The translations under genes were made by a program, and so were the position numbers. A DNA stretch of 64,000 nucleotides from Xenopus tropicalis (lineage: Eukaryota > Chordata > Amphibia > Anura > Pipidae), in assembly GCF_000004195.4 (NCBI RefSeq), contig NC_030680.2:5328437-5392436 (forward strand), in the 5' to 3' direction. Shown here one piece after another: positions 48,505-59,006 of the stretch (its first letter is position 1; every line of letters starts with the position of its first letter). Below the pieces are notes generated by a model that was not told the DNA's origin, did no database searches, and saw only the letters and a program-made list of their open reading frames with translations.

Positions 48505-49522
48505 TTGTAATACCCCACCCACTCTGCCCATTTTCCCACCCACTTTCCCCCCCTCTGCCCATTTCCCCACCCATTCTGCCCATTTCCCTACCCACTGTGC
48601 CCATTTCCCCACACACTCTGCCCACTTCCCCACCCATTCCCCTACCCACTGTGCCCATTTCCCCACCTACTCTGCCCATTTCCCTACCCATTCTGCCCAT
48701 TTCCCCACCTATTCTGCCCATTTCCCTACCTATTCTGCCCATTTCCCCACCCACTCTGCCCATTTCCCCACATATTCTGCCCATTTCCCCACCCACTCTG
48801 CCCATTTCCCGAAATATTCTGCCCATTTCCCCACCACCTATTCTGCCCGTTTCCCCACCTATTCTGCCCATTTCCCCACCTACTCTGCCCATTTCCCCAC
48901 ATATTCTGCCCATTTCCCCACATATTCTGCCCATTTCCCCACATATTCCGCCCATTTCCCGACATATTCTGCCCATTTCCCGACATATTCTGCGCATTTC
49001 CCCACCCACTCTGCCCATTTCCCGACATATTCTGCCCATTTCCCGACATATTCTGCCCATTTCCCCACCCACTCTGCCCATTTCCCGACATATTCTGCCC
49101 ATTTCCCCACCACCTATTCTGCCCGTTTCCCCACCTATTCTGCCCATTTCCCCACCTATTCTGCCCATTTCCCCACCACCTACTCTGCCCATTTCCCCAC
49201 CTATTCTGCCCATTTCCCCACCTACTCTGCCCATTTCCCCACCTATTCTGCCCATTTCCCCACCCACTCTGCCCATTTCCCCACCTATTCTGCCCATTTC
49301 CCCACCCACTCTGCCCATTTCCCGACATATTCTGCCCATTTCCCCACCACCTACTCTGCCCATTTCCCCACCTATTCTGCCCATTTCCCCACCCACTCTG
49401 CCCATTTCCCGACATATTCTGCCCATTTCCCCACCACCTACTCTGCCCATTTCCCCACCACCTACTCTGCCCATTTCCCCACCTATTCTGCCCATTTCCC
49501 CACCCACTCTGCCCATTTCCCA
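48505..49522 (+). repeat. 21/24-bp minisatellite, ~48 copies
   Basis: The unit is CATTTCCCCACCTATTCTGCC (varying as CCCACTCTGCC, GACATATTCTGCC and ACATATTCTGCC) with occasional 3-bp CCA expansions giving 24 bp. Because both lengths are multiples of three, several frames stay open: 326 codons plus, and 348 and 279 codons minus. All are repeat artefacts. Confidence 0.95.
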
Positions 49523-50004
49523 GGCAACACAGGTAGGGGGCAGTTGTGGGGTGAGTAATACCCACTGTGTAATGTGATGGATATTTTGCCCTTGAATCTT
49601 TGCTGCACGGTGGAAGAGACTTACTGGTTAATAAATATACTGTTCTTAGTTAAGATATTATTTTGTGCATTAATCATTACTTGGCCTTTAATGTACCATA
49701 TAGACACCATGTTCCTCCTCCCATTCCCAGGTTGTCATTGTCCCTTCTATCAGCCCCCCCCCCCGGGGCAGATAAGGCCTGACAGGCAGAATGAGCGATC
49801 ACAGTGGGTGCCGACACCTTTGGTGGCGCTGAGTGTAGAACCAACATGTGAATGGGAACCTGTCGCTCAGTTATCAGGCAGCTGTCATATGTGTTTAATC
49901 CAACAAACTGCATTTATTATTATTATTGTATTGGTCCCCGAGTGCAAAGCTAGAACCTGTGCTGAACTGCACCCATCATCCCCGGCACAGGGGCCCCTAC
50001 ATCA
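49523..50004. other. no recognised element
   Basis: Unique-looking sequence, with a C tract near 49756-49764 and a short TTA tract near 49916-49926. The plus ORF running into 50122 is unrecognised in its first part. Confidence 0.4.
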
Positions 50005-50762
50005 TACAGTGACATTCCTGGCAACTCCGTGCTGCCTGCTTTGTGGGACAGTTTGGGGGGGCCCTTCCCTGTTTCAGTACAATAATCCCCCCCCATGTAC
50101 AGAGCCAGGTCCTACAGAATGAGATGGGAAGAACCTGACTGAGCCCTGGCCCCCAACCCAACTGAACCCCTGTGGGATGGAACCCCGACTGTGAGCCTGA
50201 TCCCCAACATCACTGCCCAACCTCACTAATGCCCTTGTGGCTGAATGGGAGCAACTCCCAGCAACACTGTCCCAACATCTAGTGGGAACCTTCCCAGAAG
50301 GGTAGGGGCAGTTATAGCAGGTAGGGTTGGGCAACCCAACTGAACCCCTGTGGGATGGAACCCCGACTGTGAGCCTGATCCCCAACATCACTGCCCAACC
50401 TCACTAATGCCCTTGTGGCTGAATGGGAGCAACTCCCAGCAACACTGTCCCAACATCTAGTGGGAACCTTCCCAGAAGGGTAGGGGCAGTTATAGCAGGT
50501 AGGGTTGGGCAACCCAACTGAACCCTTGTGGGATGGAACCTCAACTGTGAGCCTGACCCCCAACATCAATGCCCAACCTCACTAATGCTCTTGTGGCTGA
50601 ATGGGAGCAACTCCCAGCAACACTATCCCAACATCTAGTGGGAACCTTCCCAGAAGTGCAGGGGCAGTTATAGCAGCAATGGGAGGGGCAACTTCATATT
50701 AACCTCCTTGGTTTGGGATTGGGATGATGGACAGGCAGGGGTCCCCATACTTCTGTACCTGG
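50005..50762 (+). pseudogene. 3' part of a Tc1-like transposon with broken transposase
   Basis: Read with frame changes, this matches the C-terminal part of Tc1/mariner-type transposase: a GPFPVSVQ-like segment before the second catalytic position, then a segment equivalent to the NPIEHLWDEL motif, then PNLTNALVAEWEQLPATLSQHL near the C-terminus. The second catalytic aspartate position reads as Asn in the visible frame (QYNN where HDN is usual). Stops and frameshifts break the reading frame. The sequence after the last repeat, GGGATGATGGACAGGCAG and CCCCATACTTCTGTACC, resembles the 3' non-coding end and terminal repeat of such elements. The N-terminal DNA-binding region and the 5' end are missing. 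It cannot be functional. Confidence 0.8.
50154..50690 (+). repeat. 178-bp tandem triplication of transposase C-terminal sequence
   Basis: CAACCCAACTGAACCCCTGT starts at 50154 and 50332, exactly 178 bp apart. The third copy starts at 50510 with a few substitutions. Copies 1 and 2 are nearly identical, so that duplication is the younger. The unit spans most of the transposase C-terminus. Confidence 0.95.
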
Positions 50763-52187
50763 GCAGCCTTAGCTTCAACAGGGCCTCAACTGGGGGTTCA
50801 GGCTGCTGCCACTTCCAGAAGGAAGTGCTTCAAAAAAGGGAATTCTGGGTAATGTAGTTTTTTTTTCCATCTAGAAGCTCTTTGGCTGGGGTAGGACTGG
50901 GAGGGCAACAATGATATTTTTTACCAAATAACACAACATATGGGCGACATTAATAGAGCTACATGATTGGCTGTATGTTCTAGGGGGTAGGGTTAATGGG
51001 TTGTGGAGACAGGGGTGATAGGAATAGGGGGAGAAGTATTTCCCAAAGGCTCCCAATAGGCCCTGGCTCATTGGTGCGAGTATTGATCCATTGATAGAGC
51101 CTGAGATATTGCATTTCTATTGGCAGATATATCCTTATCCACAAGTACAGAGATTTTATGAATCATTTTCTTAGAATTTGGCTTCTAAATTCCTATAAAA
51201 TGGAAATCTCAAGAATAGGAGGAAACTGTCGCCTCCTGGTTTAATTACAGCAGCCCCCCCCCCCCCCAGCCAACACCAAGAATGGAATCGCTGGAAGGTT
51301 GGTATTAGTAATTAATGTAAATGAGCAAGGCAGAGCCCATTGATTTCTCCCAGGAGTTAATTGGACGTGATCAATCACCGAAGGAGAAGTGTGGCAGCGA
51401 GGCTATCCATCAGGGAGTTAATGTCACCGTCAGCTTCGGTGGCCTTTGGGCCAGGGGGGGGGAGCGATGGTTTGGACCCCCCGAGGGAGAGAGGTGGAGA
51501 TCATTACAGTCCTGGCAATTAAAGTGCAGCTCTGCTGCCTAGAGAGGCCATTAGTCTTCATAGGCTGCCAGCGACCCAATGTCCCAAGAATAACCTGCTC
51601 TTTTATTGTTACAGGAGAAAATATGTTTAAAGGGTAAGTATTACAGAATACATCCTTTGCAAAATGATGATTTTTCTTGCAATTTCTTTTTTTTGTTAAC
51701 TGTTCCACCCAATTCATTTTCAAAGTCCTGTGGGATCATTTGTCCCTTGGGTGCAGGGAGCATAGTTGCCACTAGGTGGCACCCTATATCTACACCTACA
51801 TATACACATCTGTATATATATTAATATAGGGGTTTATGTGAACATAACATCATTTCAGCCTTAATTAAAATGGGAAAAAACAAATACTAATGAAAAGCAG
51901 ACAAAGTACTGTGTAATTAGTCTTATTATTCTCTCCACTGCTGGTTCTGACTGCCCATACCACTCATACCTAGCCAATACGTAGCCAGTTCTCCTCTAGC
52001 CAAGACTCTAGTTCCCATGATGCCTTGCCTGTTGTGATTAAGAAGGAGGAGAATAACAGAAGAGTGCAGGGCATGATGGGAAATGAAGTTTGGGCAATGA
52101 CGCTATATTGTATCTGTAGTCAGGCAAGCAGTGAAGGGAATAGGGACAGATACTGCTTTATACAGGTGTGATCCCAGGGGTATAAAG
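50763..52187. other. no gene recognised; candidate conserved element at 51300-51460
   Basis: 51300-51460 contains AT-rich homeodomain-like strings (ATTAGTAATTAATGTAAATG, GGAGTTAATTGGACGTGATC) and looks conserved. Inverted strings TTCCCATGATGCCTTGCC and GGGCATGATGGGAA at about 52012-52085 look like a small dispersed hairpin repeat. Otherwise nothing is recognised. Confidence 0.35.
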
Positions 52188-52310
52188 CACAACAACTTTT
52201 CAATTGGTCTTTATTTTTTATGAATTGTTTTATTTTTAGCTTTCCCATTCAGCCTATTTCCAGACGATAACTAATATGGATCTGGCTGTTGGGGTCACTG
52301 ACCCTGAAAC
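52188..52310 (+). mobile_element. left half of an IR-1 MITE
   Basis: CAACTTTTCAATTGGTCTTT and TTTTTAGCTTTCCCATTCAG, then GGGTCACTGACCC at 52292-52304 (palindrome intact, different middle base). The right half is absent, and the 33-bp array begins within about ten bases. Confidence 0.65.
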
Positions 52311-55049
52311 CTCTACCTCTCTCTACCAATTAAATACATCAGCGTTTACTTCTCTCAACCAATGAAATACATCGGCATCTACCTCTTTGTACCAATGAAA
52401 TACATCAGATTCTATCTCTCTCTACCAATTAAAAACATTGGCCTTTCCTTCTCTCGACCAATAAACTACATTGGCCCCTACCTCTCTCGACCAATGAAAT
52501 ACACTGGCCTCTACCTCTCTCGACCAATGAAATACACTGGCCTCTACCTCTCTCTACCAATGAAATACACTGGCCTCTACCTCTCTCTACCAATGAAATA
52601 CATTGAACCCTACCTCTCTCTACCAATGAAATACACTGGCCTCTACCTCTCTCTACCAATGAAATACATTGAACCCTACCTCTCTCTACCAATGAAATAC
52701 ACTGGCCTCTACCTCTCTCTACCAATGAAATACACTGGCCTCTACCTCTCTCTACCAATGAAATACACTGGCCTCTACCTCTCTCTACCAATGAAATACA
52801 CTGGCCTCTACCTCTCTCTACCAATGAAATACATTGAACCCTACCTCTCTCTACCAATGAAATACACTGGCCTCTACCTCTCTCTACCAATGAAATACAT
52901 TGAACCCTACCTCTCTCTACCAATGAAATACACTGGCCTCTACCTCTCTCTACCAATGAAATACATTGAACCCTACCTCTCTCTACCAATGAAATACACT
53001 GGCCTCTACCTCTCTCTACCAATGAAATACATTGAACCCTACCTCTCTCTACCAATGAAATACATTGAACCCTACCTCTCTCTACCAATGAAATACATTG
53101 AACCCTACCTCTCTCTACCAATGAAATACACTGACCTCTACCTCTCTCTACCAATGAAATACACTGAACCCTACCTCTCTCTACCAATGAAATACACTGG
53201 CCTCTACCTCTCTCTACCAATGAAATACATTGAACCCTACCTCTCTCTACCAATGAAATACATTGAACCCTACCTCTCTCTACCAATGAAATACACTGGC
53301 CTCTACCTCTCTCTACCAATGAAATACACTGACCTCTACCTCTCTCTACCAATGAAATACACTGGCCTCTACCTCTCTCTACCAATGAAATACATTGAAC
53401 CCTACCTCTCTCTACCAATGAAATACACTGGCCTCTACCTCTCTCTACCAATGAAATACACTGAACCCTACCTCTCTCTACCAATGAAATACACTGAACC
53501 CTACCTCTCTCTACCAATTAAATACATTGAACCCTACCTCTCTCTACCAATGAAATACACTGGCCTCTACCTCTCTCTACCAATGAAATACACTGGCCTC
53601 TACCTCTCTCTACCAATGAAATACACTGACCTCTACCTCTCTCTACCAATGAAATACACTGAACCCTACCTCTCTCTACCAATGAAATACACTGAACCCT
53701 ACCTCTCTCTACCAATGAAATACACTGAACCCTACCTCTCTCTACCAATTAAATACATTGAACCCTACCTCTCTCTACCAATGAAATACACTGGCCTCTA
53801 CCTCTCTCTACCAATGAAATACACTGGCCTCTACCTCTCTCTACCAATGAAATACACTGACCTCTACCTCTCTCTACCAATGAAATACACTGAACCCTAC
53901 CTCTCTCTACCAATGAAATACACTGACCTCTACCTCTCTCTACCAATGAAATACACTGGCCTCTACCTCTCTCTACCAATGAAATACACTGGCCTCTACC
54001 TCTCTCTACCAATGAAATACACTGGCCTCTACCTCTCTCTACCAATGAAATACACTGGCCTCTACCTCTCTCTACCAATGAAATACACTGGCCTCTACCT
54101 CTCTCAACCAATGAAATACACTGACCTCTACCTCTCTCTACCAATGAAATACACTGACCTCTACCTCTCTCTACCAATGAAATACACTGGCCTCTACCTC
54201 TCTCTACCAATGAAATACACTGACCTCTACCTCTCTCTACCAATGAAATACACTGGCCTCTACCTCTCTCTACCAATGAAATACACTGGCCTCTACCTCT
54301 CTCTACCAATGAAATACACTGGCCTCTACCTCTCTCTACCAATGAAATACACTGGCCTCTACCTCTCTCTACCAATTAAATACATTGAACCCTACCTCTC
54401 TCTACCAATGAAATACACTGGCCTCTACCTCTCTCTACCAATGAAATACACTGGCCTCTACCTCTCTCTACCAATTAAATACATTGAACCCTACCTCTCT
54501 CTACCAATGAAATACACTGACCTCTACCTCTCTCTACCAATGAAATACACTGACCTCTACCTCTCTCTACCAATGAAATACACTGGCCTCTACCTCTCTC
54601 TACCAATGAAATACATTGAACCCTACCTCTCTCTACCAATGAAATACACTGACCTCTACCTCTCTCTACCAATGAAATACACTGACCTCTACCTCTCTCT
54701 ACCAATGAAATACACTGACCTCTACCTCTCTCTACCAATTAAATACATTGAACCCTACCTCTCTCTACCAATGAAATACACTGACCTCTACCTCTCTCTA
54801 CCAATGAAATACACTGACCTCTACCTCTCTCTACCAATGAAATACACTGGCCTCTACCTCTCTCTACCAATGAAATACATTGAACCCTACCTCTCTCTAC
54901 CAATGAAATACACTGGCCTCTACCTCTCTCTACCAATGAAATACACTGGCCTCTACCTCTCTCTACCAATGAAATATACTGACCTCTACCTCTCTCTACC
55001 AATAAACTACATTGGCCCCTCCCTCTCTCTACCAATGAAATACATAGAA
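52311..55049 (+). repeat. 33-bp minisatellite, ~83 copies
   Basis: The unit is CTCTCTACCAATGAAATACA followed by CTGGCCTCTACCT (33 bp). Four main variants differ at a few sites (ACTGGCCTC, ATTGAACCC, ACTGACCTC, ACTGAACCC). Edge units (52313-52490 and 54990-55049) are the most divergent, as is usual for tandem arrays. It yields an 897-codon plus ORF of 11-residue repeats (MKYTGLYLSLP) and several minus ORFs. Variant sites mostly change amino acids, so there is no sign of protein-level constraint. Confidence 0.96.
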
Positions 55050-55668
55050 GAATGACAATGCTAATGCAGATGGGGGGGGGGTATATTAATATCAGTAAGT
55101 GCTGCTTGTGCTTCAGTTTATATTCTCGCCCTTGTGGCCCCTCAATAAAACTTTATATCGCCCCCCCCCCCCCGTCCAATTTTGTTTTTATTGCTCTCCA
55201 TAAATATTCAATAAGTGCAACAATACATTCATTTGCTCAACTGGTCGGCAGTCCGACTCCCCCCGGACCCACCTCAGAAAAAGAAAAAAACAAGTATTCC
55301 TGTTATTTAATGAAAAATTTCCAGTAACCGTGATGTAAATGGTGGGGGGGGGGGGAGTCATGTGACGAAAGGGGGAACATTTATCTTTGCTTGTGTTTGT
55401 CTCCCAATGAGGAAATGAGAGGCTGAAACAGCGCAACCTCGTAACTCCCTGACACTCACTGGGACTCACTGGGACTCACTGGGACTCATTGGGCTCGAGC
55501 CGCCGGCTGCTGCAACCCAGAAAGGTTTTATGGCCACAAACATCTGGTTGTGCTTTTGGGTGGAATGTGAGCTACTAACGTGCATTATTATGGAATGTAT
55601 CAATCTTTGTGCACAATTCCCATCCAGGCCCAACACTTATTGTGCAGCCTGTTGACATATAATTCATT
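55050..55668. other. no gene; homopolymer tracts and a short 13-bp repeat
   Basis: G or C tracts occur at about 55072-55081, 55161-55173 and 55344-55355. CTCACTGGGACT-like units (13 bp) repeat about four times at 55447-55490. No family resemblance in ORFs. Confidence 0.45.
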
Positions 55669-55669
55669 C

Positions 55670-56372
55670 TGTACAGGCTGTTCCTGCTGAATTGTGCTTA
55701 GTACAGGGGAATCCCTATGTGCCATAGTTTTATGGTATCTCTCTGTACAGGCTATGGGCAAACTTAGGGGGCTGTTCCTGCTGAATTGTGCTTAGTACAG
55801 GGGAATCCCTATGTGCCATAGTTTTATGGTATCTCTCTGTACAGGCTATGGGCAAACTTAGGGGGCTGTTCCTGCTGAATTGTGCTTAGTACAGGGGAAT
55901 CTCTATGTGCCATAGTTTTATGGTATCTCTCTGTACAGGCTATGGGCAAACTTAGGGGGCTGTTCCTGCTGAATTGTGCTTAGTACAGCGGAATCCCTAT
56001 GTGCCATAGTTTTATGGTATCTCTCTGTACAGGCTATGAGAAGACTTAGGGGGCTGTTCCTGCTGAATTGTGCTTAGTACAGCGGAATCCCTATGTGCCA
56101 TAGTTTTATGGTATCTCTCTGTACAGGCTATGAGAAGACTTAGGGGGCTGTTCCTGCTGAATTCTGCTTAGTACAGGGGAATCCCTATGCTGCCATAGTT
56201 TTATGGTATCTCTCTGTACAGGCTATGGGCAAACTTAGGGGCTGTTCCTGCTGAATTGTGCTTAGTACAGGGGAATCCCTATGTGCCATAGTTTTATGGT
56301 ATCGCTCTGTACAGGCTATGGGCAAACTTAGGAGGCTGTTCCTGCTGAATTGTGCTTAGTAGAGGGGACCCC
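55670..56372 (+). repeat. 94-bp family A array, ~7.5 copies
   Basis: Same unit as 11240-11894 on the opposite strand. GGGGGCTGTTCCTGCTGAAT, TTAGTACAGGGGAATCCC and TTTTATGGTATCTCTCTG recur every 94 bp. A few copies share GAGAAGACTTAGG, showing duplication of neighbouring units. Confidence 0.95.
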
Positions 56373-57165
56373 CACAGAACTTACAATCTAAAACGTTATT
56401 ATCAGACATGTGCCAGTCCTGAGTCTCATTTCCGGGGTTTTTCCTGCCTGATTCTCCAGCTTTTCTTCCACTGAATGAATTTTCCAGGATCTTTTTTTTT
56501 TTGTTATAAATATCCATTTTGGCCGGAGTCACGTTTTTATGATTCCTGCTGTTCAGAGTCCCCCCCCCCCCCGGTGCCGTATTCGGAGTATTAATGGGGC
56601 TTTCGGTGCGTAATACGCTGTGCTGGGGGGGGCGCAGTCTGGCAGCTCTCGGGGTCCTGCTGGGGCCCATTCTATTGGCCGGGGGTCCCGGGCAGGTTAC
56701 AATGGCTTTAAGCCTCTCGGAGAAAAGGTTATTAAAACCTGCTGCTGCCTCTGGGCTGGATGGGAACACAATGCGGCCCCGCTGGGACGTCTCGCTTTCT
56801 ATTTAGTCATGTCATTGGGCACGGGGCCCGGGGGCTGAATACGAGACCCCATCTGTTATACTCACTAATGCTTCCTACTCCCGCCTCCTTCTGCAGGGCA
56901 TTGTGGGAATTCGCTTGGAATTATGCTGATTTTTACTAATTGTGTTACATTTTGTAGCTTTCTTGTGCCCGTCGGACACTTACACCCGTGGGTTATTGGT
57001 GCCAACTGGGCTATTTGCCCCCAAATTCGCTGTAAGGTGCAGAGCGGCATGCTGTGGGCACAAGGTGGCCCTGTACTTACCCTCTGGCCCCGCCCCCCCT
57101 CAACAGGGCGGCGCACCAGCGGGGATCAGGTCAGAGTAGGCGGGGCCCACTGGGTTTTTTTCACA
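56373..57165. other. no gene recognised
   Basis: Unique-looking, with a C tract at about 56560-56572 and CpG-containing stretches (GTATTCGGAGTATTAATGG). ORFs up to 137 codons occur on both strands without a recognised relative. The ORF on minus at 56356-56769 spans the C tract and poly-T and is doubtful. Confidence 0.35.
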
Positions 57166-57735
57166 GTGCCACCTCGGCCCAGTCTGACCCTGGTGCCATA
57201 TAAATTAGCCTAGGAAAGTGCCAGGGTGGGACTGGGCCGCCGGAACACCGGGAAAAAACCCAGTGGGCCCCGGCTCTAATGGGCTCCGGCGGCCCAGACC
57301 CGACCCTGGCACCTTCCTAGGCTAATTCATATGGCATCAGGGTTGGACTGGGCCGAGGGGGCATCGAGAAAATACCCAGTGGGCCCTGGCGGCCCAGACC
57401 CGACCCTGGCACCTTCCTAGGCTAATTCATATGGCATCAGGGTTGGACTGGGCCAAGGGGGCATAGAGAAAAAACCCAGTGGGCCCCGGCGGCCCAGACC
57501 CGACCCTTGCCAGTGCTGCCCCTGCCCACTGTTCCACCCCTGATGCGTTATACTTATGCACACTCGGGGAGGACATTGGGTGGGGGACCCTGCTGGGGGC
57601 TAGGGGGGCCCCAGTGGGGGGGGTAAGGGACACTCAGCGGGGGCGCTGTGGGGGGTAAGGGGGTGCAGTGGAACCAGTAGGGCCCTGAGGCGGTAGCCCC
57701 TGTGGGCCCTGCACCCCTCAATCCGACCCTGGAGC
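57166..57735. mobile_element. cluster of GGGTCGGACTGGG-type MITEs with a 100-bp tandem period
   Basis: CCTTCCTAGGCTAATTCATA recurs at about 57313 and 57413. GGTTGGACTGGGCC, AAAACCCAGTGGGCCC and CCCAGACCCGACCCT alternate between. AAATTAGCCTAGGAA at about 57202 is the inverted form. It appears to be head-to-tail copies of one short MITE, ending AATCCGACCCTGG at about 57731. Confidence 0.75.
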
Positions 57736-57769
57736 TTACACTTCATTCTGGGAAAGAAAAGAGCTTCAC

Positions 57770-58188
57770 CTTATAGGGGTCGTTCCCCTTTGAGTTATTG
57801 CTTAGTATAATGTAGAGAGTAATATTTTGCAGAGACAATTTGCAATTGGTCTTCATTTTTTATTATTTGTAGTTTTTTTAGTAATTTCTTTTTCGATTCA
57901 GCAGCTCTCCAGTTTGGAGTTTCAGCAGCGATTTGGTTGCTAGGGTCCAAGTTACCTTAGCAACCAGGGAGTGGTTTGGATGAGAGACGGGTATATGAAT
58001 AGGGGAGGGGCTGAATAGAAAGATAAGGGATAAAAAGTAACAATAACAATAAAACTGGAGCCTCACAGAGAATAGGTTTCGGCTGCCGGGGTCAGTGACC
58101 CCCATTTGTAAGAAGAAGGCAAATAATTCAAAAACGATAACAGATAATGAAGACCAACTGAAAAGTTGCTTAGAATAGGTCCTATAAC
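57770..58188 (+). mobile_element. ~400-bp IR-1 MITE copy
   Basis: It opens GTCGTTCCCCTTTGAGTT, then TGCAATTGGTCTTCATTTTT. It closes AATGAAGACCAACTGAAAAG. The palindrome GGGTCAGTGACCC is at 58088-58100. Confidence 0.8.
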
Positions 58189-58189
58189 T

Positions 58190-58350
58190 TTAAGGTGCAA
58201 AAGTGCCGAATCCAAGTGTCCGGTCGAACCGAGTCCAAATCCTTGAACCATGAACATTTTTCTATTTAACCCTTCGGTTCGGTATTGGGCCGAATCTGCC
58301 ACAAAGGATTCTGGGTTCGGCCAAACCCAAAACGAATGGATCCGGTGCCC
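58190..58350. mobile_element. short dispersed repeat with GAATCC/GGTTCGG inverted strings
   Basis: TTCGGTTCGGTATTGGGCCG, AAAGGATTCTGGGTTCGG and CCGAATCCAAGTGTCCGG form inverted pairs. This resembles a common frog dispersed repeat. The class is not assigned. Confidence 0.5.
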
Positions 58351-59005
58351 CCCTAGTGTCTATGAGAAACCCCGCCGGGACTGATACAGTAAATACAATA
58401 TAGGGACAATAAGGAGCCGACTTTCCTCTCTCACTCACAGAACCTTCAGGTTTTCAGTGTTTAATAATAAATTTCCCCCGCGCCGAGGTGACATTAATGG
58501 AGGTTCCTATTCTCTGTGACCCCCCCAGCGACACACACACATTATAGCGGCCGCCGCCGCGTCCCTTTATTATAAGGTTGGGATTTAATCATGGGATATA
58601 AACTGCCCCGAGGCGCCTCTCTCTCTCTTACCCCCGTGTTACTGCTGAACTCTGCACCTCTCCATTATTTAACTTTCTATCTATATCCCCCCTGCCCCCC
58701 CGTGCGCCCCCCGGTAATGAGCAGGAACAGAAATATAAGGAAACGGCTGCTATTCCATATATTTAGCCAAGGGAGATAATTACAAAGACAACAAGCCGAC
58801 AGAAGCAAAATATTCCCAGGGTGAGACGCCGACTTTGATGCAGGTTTAACCACGACCTCTCCCTGCGACCTTCAGTCACTCACATTAAATGATAAATTCC
58901 TTCACTCAGTAGCACAGTGTCCTCATATACAAACATAGGCCCTATTTATATAGTCAGGATACTGTGTAATTGACTTCCCCTTAAACACACGGGGAGAGCA
59001 TAGGT
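58351..59005. other. no gene recognised
   Basis: Unique-looking and partly CpG-containing (GCGGCCGCCGCCGCGTCC at 58548-58565). 58430-58600 could be a conserved non-coding element. No exon is supported. Confidence 0.35.
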
Positions 59006-59006
59006 G

